In this document: positions 6,325 through 13,155 of the stretch, piece after piece
Layout of the letters: every line of letters starts with the position of its first letter
Position numbering within the stretch: the first letter of the stretch is position 1
NCBI GenBank assembly: GCA_041686355.1
Contig: JAWLDZ010000069.1
Coordinates: forward strand, 1 to 13,155
Direction of reading: 5' to 3'
DNA length: 13,155 bases
From: DSBN01 sp041686355
GTDB lineage: Bacteria; Spirochaetota; Spirochaetia; DSM-16054; Sediminispirochaetaceae
Position numbers and translations under genes: made by a program
Notes under the pieces: model-generated
The model's input: the letters and a program-made list of their open reading frames with translations, nothing else
What the model was told of the DNA's origin: nothing
Database searches by the model: none

Positions 6325-7965
6325 TTGAGTGATCAATCTTATTCGGGAGATATTGATCCAGAAGTCGCCGAGTTGATGGGAATCGACGAGGAAGACAACG
6401 AGGAAACTCCTGATTTTGCCGATCTATTCGGCGAGTCAAAAGCTGATAAACTCCCTCCCTCGGCTCAGGATATAGATCTAAATAAAAGCAGCTTCCCAAA
6501 AATTGAAAAGTTTTACAAAGACACTCCAAACCCCCTGTTTTCATCCACCGATTTTTATAAGCAGACCTTATCCGGCGAGGGCGAACCGGCTCAACGGGTT
6601 CACTCACTACTGGCGAAATTTCTGAACGTGCAGGATCCGAAAGAGCGATCCCTGTACCGTAACAAGTTAATTTCTGCGTATTGGAACCTGGCGGCCTCTA
6701 TTGCTGCCAAAATTCACACAAAACTACCTGCACCAAAACGCTATATGCTGCGCTTTGGCTATCTCTTGCCCACAGCAGTATCGAAGGAGCAGCGGGATAT
6801 GCTGGCCCGGATTATCGACGAGAACCACACCGGAGAGCCCATCCATTATATAGATGAGTGGCTGTACAAGGTCGCCATGGGTCAAATCGGTCAATCAATG
6901 CAGGATGAAGTAAAGATAGCCCAGAAGGACCGGGGCGGACGGATTCAGATGCAGGCCGAGAAGGCACGAGGAAACCGGGATGTACAAATTGGACAGATAA
7001 AATCCAAAATGAATGAACTCGAAGCGGCCGAGGAGTTGCTTAAGGCAAGAGCATCCAGCCTTGCCTCCCACCAGCCGATGGATGAGTATTACGGGCTTAA
7101 ATCGCCCTACACCCCGGAACAGCGCAGCGCCCTGTCCGAGATAAACCAGATGGCAAGACGGATTTCTACTATCGATAAGGAGCTTGGCTCCCTCTTTCGC
7201 CAACTAGACGAGGCCGACCAGATGCTGGAGAAACTCGAAAACAAGGCCGATGATCTGGGTGTGGAAACCCAACAGGTCGATCCAAAGGCGATCGAACAAG
7301 AGTTTAACTCCGTCCGCCAGATGGTAAAGATGAGTGTTGGGCGGCAGGGAAATCACATCCCCTTTCTAATGAAACAGTACTTCCGTGCCCTGGATTTTGA
7401 AATAGGAACACGTGAAAACATCATCAAACAGTTAACAGAGATTGAGCGCATCGATCCCGGGCTCTTTCGGCGTAGTTTTAAACAGCAAGTCAATCGAATA
7501 GTTCCCCATATTCTCCTCCTCCCCTGTTACGGTGAGCGAGGAATTTGCTGGGAACCCTTTGAAAGGTACAATCGTGCCACCAGCCGCGGCCGTGTAGCCA
7601 TTCCGATGTATCCCAAGGACCTGCGTTCGGCAATAATCATTGCGATGGCCGATCTGCGTTGGCAGGTTGCAAAAGAGAAAGCCCAGCATTACTGGATGGA
7701 AGAGGGACTGACGGGCAACTACTATATGTGGTTTGAAAGCCAAAAGCTGCGGGGCGATGTAAAAGAGTATTTTATTCAGGACTATCTGTTATGGATTAAT
7801 AAGGAGAGCGAAGGCACTCAGAAGTTAAACCGCGAAGTTCGGGGCATTTTCTGGCGCTACATGCCCTTTCCTCAGGAATTGAAGGATACCCTTAAAAACC
7901 GCGGTTTTGTGTACAACGAACTGTACAAAAAAGACAAAAACCGTGCCCTATCGGACGGATACTAG
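6325..7965 (+). CDS. Conserved-looking hypothetical protein, 546 residues, cytoplasmic
   Basis: I do not recognise a functional family. I suspect a spirochaete-restricted conserved protein from the general look and context, without proof. No signal peptide or membrane helix. It has an acidic, low-complexity N-terminus (about 1-45, DPEVAELMGIDEEDNEE), a helical region (about 90-185, with PKRYMLRFGYLLPTAVS), a charged, probably coiled-coil stretch (about 186-316), and an aromatic-rich C-terminal part (about 370-546) with a CYGERGIC pair, RVAIPMYPKDLRSAI, QHYWMEEGLTGNYYMWF and FWRYMPFPQEL. The coiled coil suggests a scaffold or oligomer. The start is TTG at 6325, seven bases after AGGG (6314-6317); the first in-frame ATG (6376) lacks a ribosome site. 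It sits 24 bases after tRNA-Ala with only a T-run (6306-6311) between, and no other promoter is seen, so it may share the tRNA promoter. Confidence 0.85.
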   Translation: MSDQSYSGDIDPEVAELMGIDEEDNEETPDFADLFGESKADKLPPSAQDIDLNKSSFPKIEKFYKDTPNPLFSSTDFYKQTLSGEGEPAQRVHSLLAKFLNVQDPKERSLYRNKLISAYWNLAASIAAKIHTKLPAPKRYMLRFGYLLPTAVSKEQRDMLARIIDENHTGEPIHYIDEWLYKVAMGQIGQSMQDEVKIAQKDRGGRIQMQAEKARGNRDVQIGQIKSKMNELEAAEELLKARASSLASHQPMDEYYGLKSPYTPEQRSALSEINQMARRISTIDKELGSLFRQLDEADQMLEKLENKADDLGVETQQVDPKAIEQEFNSVRQMVKMSVGRQGNHIPFLMKQYFRALDFEIGTRENIIKQLTEIERIDPGLFRRSFKQQVNRIVPHILLLPCYGERGICWEPFERYNRATSRGRVAIPMYPKDLRSAIIIAMADLRWQVAKEKAQHYWMEEGLTGNYYMWFESQKLRGDVKEYFIQDYLLWINKESEGTQKLNREVRGIFWRYMPFPQELKDTLKNRGFVYNELYKKDKNRALSDGY

Positions 7966-7980
7966 GACAGGCTCACCACT

Positions 7981-8016
7981 ATCTTTTGAAATATCTTTTG
8001 AAATATCTTCTGAAAA
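7981..8016. repeat. Three tandem copies of a 12-base unit
   Basis: ATCTTTTGAAAT at 7981-7992 and 7993-8004 exactly, then a 10-of-12 copy (ATCTTCTGAAAA) at 8005-8016. It lies between two convergent genes. AATAAAG recurs at 8023-8029 and 8039-8045. A weak, interrupted A+T hairpin (AAAGTA near 8026 with TACTTT near 8047) could act as a poor two-way terminator, but no strong terminator is present here. Confidence 0.8.
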
Positions 8017-8045
8017 ACCAATAATAAAGTAACCTTATAATAAAG

Positions 8046-8321
8046 CTACTTTTTGAAGCGGGTAAAAATTGGGTGGAAGTACTTTTCCATATCAATTTTA
8101 CGCGAGAGCAGCTTCACTGCCCGATGATACAAAAAAAACGCTCCCGCAATTGAGCTTACAAACAGTAGTAAAAAAAGAATTTGTGCGGCCCCCGCTCCGA
8201 TATTTTCTCCGACAAATACACTTATTAATGCAAGCCCAAGCACCAGAATCAGGATCATCATAATAATATTAAAAATGGTGGCTCCTAATATAAATAGAAA
8301 CGTATTTACCTTCTTATTCAT
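8046..8321 (-). CDS. Small membrane protein, 91 residues, last gene of the nif3-lspA operon
   Basis: Function unknown. Begins MNKKVNTFLFILGATIFNII, with one long hydrophobic helix or hairpin (about 8-37) and a second (about 44-67), then a basic cytoplasmic-looking tail (KLLSRKIDMEKYFHPIFTRFKK). Its ATG overlaps the end of lspA by eight bases, and GGGAG followed by AGGAAG precedes it, so translation is probably coupled to lspA. From memory, similar small proteins in spirochaetes sometimes carry the label 'leader peptide processing enzyme'; I cannot confirm this and see no catalytic motif. A helper or modulator of lipoprotein processing is a reasonable but untested guess from position. Confidence 0.8.
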   Translation of the reverse strand: MNKKVNTFLFILGATIFNIIMMILILVLGLALISVFVGENIGAGAAQILFLLLFVSSIAGAFFLYHRAVKLLSRKIDMEKYFHPIFTRFKK

Positions 8322-8844
8322 CTTCCTCTCCCTTTTCTAAAATAAACGAGGCCGCTATCACTATTCCGGCTACAACAACAGATGAGTCGGCCACATTAAA
8401 TGTAGGCCAGCGCTCCAAACCGAAGAGTCCATAAAAACGCACATCGATAAAATCAACAACTCCCTCCGGGCGGAAGAGGCGGTCGATCATATTCCCAAAT
8501 CCGCCTCCGAGTATTCCGGCTACCGCCCAGCGCTGCACACGGGTAAAGTCGTCGGTCTTAATAAAATATATAACCAGCAGGACCAACAGAATAAGAGGGA
8601 GAATGATAAACAAGACGGTGCGCACCTGCTCTGAAAGGGAGCGTCCAATACTGAAGGCAATTGCCAAATTCCGCGTATGAATAATACGCAGAAAACCATC
8701 AAAAAAAACGGCTCCGATGCTGTGCAGTGGAATCGTGGCTACAATCAGGGCTTTACTGATTTGGTCGGCCACAATGATAGCCAAAGACAACCAGAGTGGA
8801 CGCAGGTTGGTACGAAGTTTATGCGAAGGCAGGGCGGCTTCCAT
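8314..8844 (-). CDS. lspA: Lipoprotein signal peptidase (signal peptidase II)
   Basis: Inner-membrane aspartyl protease that cleaves the signal peptide from diacylglyceryl-modified prolipoproteins. 176 residues, a usual length. Four hydrophobic segments (about 17-37, 75-95, 105-122, 151-169). Family blocks: VADQISK (25-31), HTRNLAIAFSIG (56-67), GGGFGNMIDRLFRPEGVVDFIDVRF (113-137) and FNVADSSVVVG-like (149-159). Asp131 (VVDF) and Asp153 (NVAD) are the expected catalytic pair, with Asp121 also conserved. Starts two bases after the nif3-like stop with only a weak AGG ribosome site, suggesting coupled translation in one operon. The RNLAIAFS block differs slightly from the common RNxGAAFS form. 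Confidence 0.95.
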   Translation of the reverse strand: MEAALPSHKLRTNLRPLWLSLAIIVADQISKALIVATIPLHSIGAVFFDGFLRIIHTRNLAIAFSIGRSLSEQVRTVLFIILPLILLVLLVIYFIKTDDFTRVQRWAVAGILGGGFGNMIDRLFRPEGVVDFIDVRFYGLFGLERWPTFNVADSSVVVAGIVIAASFILEKGEEDE

Positions 8845-8846
8845 TC

Positions 8847-9608
8847 TTATAAACCTGTCGGCACATCTATAAAAGTTGTTGCCAAGCCGGTATCTGCATT
8901 CATTTTTTTCATTAAATTCTGTACTCCATAGGTTTCGGTAAAATAGTGGCCCGCGGATAGCAGGTTAATTCCGCCTTCCAGACAGGTGTGATATACCTGG
9001 TGGTTCAGCTCGCCGGTAATATACAAATCGAGTTCATCCCGCAATGCCTGTTCTACCTCTTTATCGGCGCCGCCGGAGATTATTCCCACACTCTTAATCC
9101 TATCAGGACCGAAGGGCAGTAACCCCAATGCGCTCTCGCGGCTTAGTTCGAGCTTAGCCAATACCTGTTCAAGGCTCAGCTCAGTGGCCAGCATTCCCTT
9201 TACACCAATCTGCACCCCATGATAATCGCCAAAAGGCTTTCGCTGCTCAAGCTCCAGGGCATCAGCCAGGCCGGCATTGTTTCCCAACTCCGGCTCCATA
9301 TCTAGGGGTAGATGGGCTGCATACAGCGCTAAGCCTTCATCCATTAGGTACTTCATTCGCCGATAATGCGTCCCCGTCACTGCGATCGGTTTTCCCCAGA
9401 ATAATCCGTGATGTACACAAAGCAGCTGCGCACCGGCACGCCCAGCCCGTTGAAAACTTGCCATACAGGCATCAACGGCAAAGGCGACTTTCTCAACCTC
9501 GCCATCCAGGTCCCCCACCTGAAGTCCATTCAAGGAGTAATCGCTGTGTGCCACATCGTCGAGGGGCAAAAGCGAATTAAAATACTGTACTACTTCACGT
9601 AATTTCAT
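8847..9608 (-). CDS. Nif3-like dinuclear metal centre protein (YbgI/YqfO family)
   Basis: Member of the conserved Nif3 family, often annotated 'GTP cyclohydrolase 1 type 2'; the true cellular role is unsettled. 253 residues, the short form without the inserted PII-like domain. Metal ligands match those known for Escherichia coli YbgI: His66-His67 in CVHHGLFW, Asp103 in HLPLDMEPELGNN, His221 and Glu225 in SAGHYFTE. The early SLNGLQVG motif (25-32) is also typical. First gene of a minus-strand operon with lspA two bases on. The start ATG fits the family N-terminus, but its GGAG is only two bases away and the likely -10 box only six, so the mRNA may be leaderless. Confidence 0.93.
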   Translation of the reverse strand: MKLREVVQYFNSLLPLDDVAHSDYSLNGLQVGDLDGEVEKVAFAVDACMASFQRAGRAGAQLLCVHHGLFWGKPIAVTGTHYRRMKYLMDEGLALYAAHLPLDMEPELGNNAGLADALELEQRKPFGDYHGVQIGVKGMLATELSLEQVLAKLELSRESALGLLPFGPDRIKSVGIISGGADKEVEQALRDELDLYITGELNHQVYHTCLEGGINLLSAGHYFTETYGVQNLMKKMNADTGLATTFIDVPTGL

Positions 9609-9614
9609 TGCTCC

Positions 9615-9642
9615 ATTATAGTAGGGTAGCTATAATTTTCAA
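9615..9642 (-). promoter_or_regulatory. Promoter of the nif3-lspA operon
   Basis: Read on the minus strand: TTGAAA (9642-9637), 16 bases, perfect TATAAT (9620-9615), then only six bases to the ATG at 9608. Initiation seven bases after the -10 box would fall on the A of the start codon. Confidence 0.65.
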
Positions 9643-9650
9643 GACCCTAG

Positions 9651-9670
9651 GCAGCTGCCCCGGCAACTGC
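9651..9670. promoter_or_regulatory. Inverted repeat between divergent promoters, possible operator
   Basis: GCAGCTGCC (9651-9659), CC, GGCAACTGC (9662-9670): nine-base arms with one mismatch. Within it, 9650-9659 is a perfect 10-base palindrome. It is G+C-rich and sits between the -35 boxes of the nif3-like (9637-9642) and lon-like (9682-9687) genes. The two-base centre is too tight for an RNA hairpin, so a protein-binding DNA site is likelier, though chance is not excluded. Confidence 0.35.
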
Positions 9671-9681
9671 TCGAGCTGCGC

Positions 9682-9711
9682 TTGACAAGAGCTTCACCGC
9701 CTCTCTATAGT
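9682..9711 (+). promoter_or_regulatory. Promoter of the lon-like gene
   Basis: Perfect TTGACA (9682-9687), 18-base spacer, TATAGT (9706-9711, 5 of 6). Start expected near 9718. No CIRCE-type heat-shock repeat is visible around it. Confidence 0.7.
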
Positions 9712-9729
9712 TGAACCTACGGAGTAAAA

Positions 9730-12114
9730 ATGGAACATCGTGAATTACCTGCCGATCAAATATCAATATCAATCGACGTGAATGAAATTGAGGAACTACA
9801 GAAAACTATTGAGCTGCCCGATGTAATTGGTCAGCCCCGGGCTCTCAGAGCCCTGCAGATAGGCACTGAGATCAGGGCACGGGGATATAACATATTTGTA
9901 ACCGGCCAATCGGGGACCGGACGTACAACCTCCATAAAAAAAGTGCTCTCCCACTACCAGTCAAAGGATGTACCCCTTGTGGATACTCTTTTTGTCTATA
10001 ATTTTACCAAACCCGATTACCCCCAGGTACTCTATCTTCCGCAGGGCGAGGGGAAGACCTTCAAACATGCCGTCCACCAACTGGTAGAGGACATGAAGAG
10101 TCTTATCCGCAAAAAGCTTGACAGCGACGCGTATAAGCAGGAGCGGGACCGGCTGATTGGAATGATTGATCAGGAAGAGAACCGGGCACTCACAGATTTC
10201 GAAGAGAAGCTGCTCACAGAAAACTTCAAGCTGGTGCACATCCATGAAGAGGACAGTGAATCTACAGATATAGTTCCACTGTATAATGGTGAAGCGGTGG
10301 ATTTTGAAAAACTGCAACAGCTGGTAAAGGCAGGAAAGATTGATAATGCCTACTGGAACCGCACTCGTGAACGCTATTACCAGCTGATGGATGAGATGCG
10401 GCGCCTCTTCCAGGAACTGAAAGAGGGGCGCAGCGCCCTTGAGAAAGAGCTTGAAAGCCTGCAAATTGAAACGGTTACCCCCGGTGTTGAGGAGGAGGTA
10501 GAGAGACTGCAGGAACATTATACAGAGCCCTCTGTAAGCGCATATCTCGAAGCACTAAAAAACGACATTGTCCACCACCTATTTCTTTTCTTACGTGAAC
10601 AGCCCAGTGATGAGGGGGGCAACCCCGCACTGGTTCGCTACGGCGTGAACGTCATGGTTGACAACAGCACCGCTGAACAGGTGCCGGTAATTTTTGAGCA
10701 CCATCCAACTACCTCCAATCTGTTTGGTGCAATCGAGAGCCGTCTCGACCTAAACGGACAGAGCCGCAGCACCTTTATGATGATAAAGGCCGGATCTCTT
10801 ATTCGTGCCTCCGGCGGATTTCTCGTTCTAAACGCCCAAGATATTCTCCGGGATGAAGATCTGTGGGATCAGTTGAAGCGGGTACTGCAAACCGAGCAAG
10901 TAGAAATTCAGCCCAGTGAACACGTGGTCAGCTTTCAGTACACCATGATGAAGCCCCAGCCGATTAAGATCGATACCAAGGTAATCGTGGTGGGCAGTGA
11001 AAACCTTTACGACAATCTTTATAACCAGGATACAGACTTTCACAAGCATTTTAAAATCTCAGCCGAGTTCGACTCGGTAATGCCTCTCTCCCAGGACAAT
11101 TTGGCCCGCTATATCGGCTTTATCAAAATGATCCAGGACGATGAACGTTTACTGCCCTTTGAAAGCCGGGGTATTGCACGGATAGTTGAGCATGGAATTC
11201 TATTGGCCGAACAACGTGATAAAATCAGCACTCAATTCTCCTTAATAGCCGACCTGTTGCGGGAGTCGAGCTACTGGGCTGCTAAAATGGGACACTCCCA
11301 GGTTGGCCATGAGGCAGTTGAGAAGGCTTTGTACGAACGCAAATACCTTGCCGGCTTGCCGGAGGAGAAACTGGTCGAAATGATTTCTACCGGCGAAATC
11401 CAGATGAAATTCAGCGGTGCCCAGACCGGCATTATCAACGGTCTGGCTATCCACGACCGGGGATATTACAGTTTTGGCCTTCCCACCGTGGTGTCGGCCC
11501 GGGTTGCCCCCGGGAATGAGGGAATCATTAACATCGAGCGTGAGGTAGGCTTGTCAGGAGAGATACACGATAAATGGGTCCTCATCTTAGAGGGCTATCT
11601 GCGGAATAAGTATGCCCATTCTTTTCCCCTCTCCATGTATGCAAGCCTCTGCTTTGAACAGTCCTACAGTGAAATTGACGGTGATTCCGCCTCCGCGGCT
11701 GAAATATACGCGCTTCTGTCGGCGGTGGCAGAGACCCCCTTTGATCAGGGAATCGCCGTAACCGGGTCGGTCAACCAGATGGGAGAAATTATGCCGGTTG
11801 GCGGAATATCGGAAAAGCTCGAAGGCTTCTTTACGATGTGCAAGCTCTTTGGACTAAGCGGCAGCCAGGGTGTCCTCATCCCGAAGAAAAATACGCACAA
11901 CGTGATGGTAAATACCGAAGTTCGCGAGGCAATCGAACAGGGTAAATTTCATATTTACCCGATTAATACAATCGATGAGGGACTCGAGATTCTTACCGGG
12001 ATGGTTTCCGGTGCCCGCAGCGCACGGGGAGTATTTCCGAAAGACTCGATCAATGCCCATATCGAACACCGTTTAAAGGAAATGGCCAATCAGGTAAAAA
12101 ATTATTCAGGGTGA
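9730..12114 (+). CDS. Lon-type ATP-dependent serine protease (AAA_32/LonB-like family)
   Basis: Probable cytoplasmic ATP-powered protease for damaged or regulatory proteins. 794 residues, close to the usual size of the 'Lon protease family' group distinct from classical Lon: there is no classical Lon N-terminal domain and no membrane helix. Order: an N-terminal AAA module with Walker A GQSGTGRT (59-66), where the usual lysine is Arg65; a long charged, probably coiled-coil insert (about 110-280); the second part of the AAA module with a Walker B-like FLVLNAQD (364-371) preceded by IRASGG; a C-terminal Lon protease domain (about 560-790). The catalytic dyad is Ser653 in DGDSASAAE and Lys696 in GGISEKLEG, 43 residues apart as in Escherichia coli Lon (679/722). 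GGAG (9721-9724) lies five bases before the ATG. To my recollection the Arg in Walker A is common in this subgroup. Which substrates it takes is unknown. Confidence 0.92.
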   Translation: MEHRELPADQISISIDVNEIEELQKTIELPDVIGQPRALRALQIGTEIRARGYNIFVTGQSGTGRTTSIKKVLSHYQSKDVPLVDTLFVYNFTKPDYPQVLYLPQGEGKTFKHAVHQLVEDMKSLIRKKLDSDAYKQERDRLIGMIDQEENRALTDFEEKLLTENFKLVHIHEEDSESTDIVPLYNGEAVDFEKLQQLVKAGKIDNAYWNRTRERYYQLMDEMRRLFQELKEGRSALEKELESLQIETVTPGVEEEVERLQEHYTEPSVSAYLEALKNDIVHHLFLFLREQPSDEGGNPALVRYGVNVMVDNSTAEQVPVIFEHHPTTSNLFGAIESRLDLNGQSRSTFMMIKAGSLIRASGGFLVLNAQDILRDEDLWDQLKRVLQTEQVEIQPSEHVVSFQYTMMKPQPIKIDTKVIVVGSENLYDNLYNQDTDFHKHFKISAEFDSVMPLSQDNLARYIGFIKMIQDDERLLPFESRGIARIVEHGILLAEQRDKISTQFSLIADLLRESSYWAAKMGHSQVGHEAVEKALYERKYLAGLPEEKLVEMISTGEIQMKFSGAQTGIINGLAIHDRGYYSFGLPTVVSARVAPGNEGIINIEREVGLSGEIHDKWVLILEGYLRNKYAHSFPLSMYASLCFEQSYSEIDGDSASAAEIYALLSAVAETPFDQGIAVTGSVNQMGEIMPVGGISEKLEGFFTMCKLFGLSGSQGVLIPKKNTHNVMVNTEVREAIEQGKFHIYPINTIDEGLEILTGMVSGARSARGVFPKDSINAHIEHRLKEMANQVKNYSG

Positions 12115-12125
12115 GATAATTTCAC

Positions 12126-12153
12126 TTGACTTTCAACTCCATAGACTTATGAT
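12126..12153 (+). promoter_or_regulatory. Promoter of the GHKL-HDOD gene
   Basis: TTGACT (12126-12131), 16 bases, TATGAT (12148-12153), each 5 of 6 to consensus. It starts 11 bases after the lon-like stop. The leader of about 40 bases is A-rich (12168-12182). Confidence 0.6.
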
Positions 12154-12198
12154 AGATAAGGTATAACAAAAACAACAAAACAAGTGCAGGTGGTATAT

Positions 12199-13155
12199 AT
12201 GGCTCCAGCGGTAAACACAGAACAAGTAAAAAAAGCAATTCGAAGTTCAGTTCCATTAGCAATAAAGACCTATACCCTCCCCCATGAGACCGAGCAATAT
12301 CTAGAAGAAATACTTGCCTATTTTTTACGGGAATTTGGTCAGGATCATCTGAAAGACCGGATTGCCTACTGCATGAAAGAACTGGCAGTCAACGCTAAAA
12401 AGGCGAATACGAAACGGGTGTACTTTCAGGAAAAGGAGCTTGATTTAAGCGATCCGAAGGAATACGAAGAGGGAATGCGCTGCTTTAAGGATGATACCCT
12501 GTCGAATATCAACCACTACCTGGAGAAACAGAAAGAGGCGGGCCTCTATATCAAGGTAGTCTTTCAAGTAAAACAGCAAACCTTCACTTTGAGTATCAAA
12601 AACAACACCGAGATATCCCGTAAAGAGCAGATGCGGGTGTACGACCGTATTGCCCGCTCCCGCGCCTTCGAGACAATGGAAGAAGCCCTCTCTACGGTGA
12701 TAGATGACACCGAAGGGGCTGGGCTGGGGATTGTAATTCTGGTTCTTATGCTGAAGAAGATAGGTCTAGACGAAGATTCCTTTGACATCGACGTAGAAAA
12801 CGGGGAGACCATCGCCCGAATTACCATCCCCTTCTCCGAAGTACACGCAGAGAGCATCGATATCCTCAGCGAAGAGATCGTAAGAGAAATCGATGAACTG
12901 CCCCAGTTTCCCGACAATATTATCCACCTTCAGAAACTAATCAACGACCCGGACTCGGAGATCAGCGCTATCGCACGTGATATCAGCACCGACCCTTCCC
13001 TGACTGCAGATTTATTAAAAGTCGTTAACTCCGCCCAGTTTATGCTGCCCAAGCGAGTTGATAATATAGTTGAAGCGGTTAAGTTGGTTGGACTGCGGGG
13101 CTTAAAGAATTTGCTCTACTCCTACGGAACCCAGCAAATATTAAACCAGCAGATG
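12199..13155 (+). CDS. GHKL ATPase-like / HDOD fusion signalling protein (3' end outside window)
   Basis: Open from ATG 12199 through the last base (319 residues visible). AGGTGG (12188-12193) lies five bases before the ATG. The N-terminal 190 residues resemble a degenerate GHKL (histidine-kinase-type) ATPase fold: an N-box-like KELAVNAKKAN (Glu61, Asn65), a region IKNNTEIS where a DxGxG motif would be, and a G2-like TEGAGLGIVIL (GAGLG at 173-177). From about 234 (LPQFPDNIIHLQKLINDP) it reads as an HDOD domain: IARDISTDPSLTADLLKVVNSAQF, then NIVEAVKLVGLRGLKNLLYS. HDOD domains are HD-fold-related but lack phosphohydrolase residues and act in signalling. There is no membrane helix, so it is cytoplasmic. 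Nucleotide binding by the first part and the partner of the second are unknown. Domain calls are by eye. Confidence 0.85.
   Translation, partial: MAPAVNTEQVKKAIRSSVPLAIKTYTLPHETEQYLEEILAYFLREFGQDHLKDRIAYCMKELAVNAKKANTKRVYFQEKELDLSDPKEYEEGMRCFKDDTLSNINHYLEKQKEAGLYIKVVFQVKQQTFTLSIKNNTEISRKEQMRVYDRIARSRAFETMEEALSTVIDDTEGAGLGIVILVLMLKKIGLDEDSFDIDVENGETIARITIPFSEVHAESIDILSEEIVREIDELPQFPDNIIHLQKLINDPDSEISAIARDISTDPSLTADLLKVVNSAQFMLPKRVDNIVEAVKLVGLRGLKNLLYSYGTQQILNQQM

Noticed and set aside
6266..6607. 113-residue minus-strand ORF over the tRNA and the next gene's start
   Set aside because: Covers a tRNA and a well-supported coding region; composition is that of an antisense shadow.
9961..10518. 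185-residue minus-strand ORF
   Set aside because: Lies wholly inside the lon-like gene and looks like antisense translation of its charged insert.
12564..12917. 117-residue minus-strand ORF
   Set aside because: Serine/arginine-rich antisense shadow of the GHKL-HDOD gene, with no family likeness.
1..13155. Mobile element, CRISPR array or defence island
   Set aside because: No transposase, integrase, terminal repeats, regularly spaced repeats or defence genes were seen; tRNA-Ala is followed by a normal gene without an attachment-site duplication.

Overview
The window is about 13 kb of ordinary-looking bacterial chromosome, roughly half G+C. It most likely comes from a free-living spirochaete (Spirochaetota). 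That placement is an inference, resting on the mix of genes: a 546-residue cytoplasmic protein I can match to no functional family, a nif3-lspA-small membrane protein operon, a large Lon-like protease, a GHKL-like/HDOD fusion and a dCache chemoreceptor. No single gene proves it.

Layout. Positions 1-1948 hold the C-terminal half of an RND efflux permease. It is interrupted by a run of exactly 100 Ns whose two flanks repeat the same 99 bases. This looks like a scaffolding artefact: removing 199 bases restores one clean reading frame ending at 1948. Next comes an oxidative-stress block on the plus strand: msrB (2063-2533), perR (2593-3006) and a Prx6-type peroxiredoxin (3114-3755), closed by a strong terminator. 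The perR and peroxiredoxin promoter regions share one inverted-repeat operator core, TAATCG-N3-CGATTA, so this looks like an autoregulated PerR peroxide regulon. Then come a methyl-accepting chemotaxis protein (3957-6152), tRNA-Ala(GGC) (6227-6300) behind a near-consensus promoter, and the uncharacterised 546-residue protein (6325-7965), which starts 24 bases after the tRNA.

From 8046 to 9608 the strand switches. A compact minus-strand operon reads nif3-like, lspA, then a 91-residue membrane protein. Its promoter lies back to back with that of a plus-strand AAA/Lon-type protease (9730-12114), and an inverted repeat sits between the two. The window ends inside a gene (12199 onward, open at the edge) that joins a degenerate GHKL ATPase-like domain to an HDOD signalling domain.

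Functionally, the window mixes envelope work (efflux, lipoprotein signal peptidase), peroxide defence and methionine sulfoxide repair, chemosensing, protein quality control and signalling. I see no insertion sequence, CRISPR array, prophage or clear defence system. The points most worth a second look are the false gap, the paired PerR operators, an MsrB with only its catalytic cysteine left, the GHKL-HDOD fusion and the unknown 546-residue protein.
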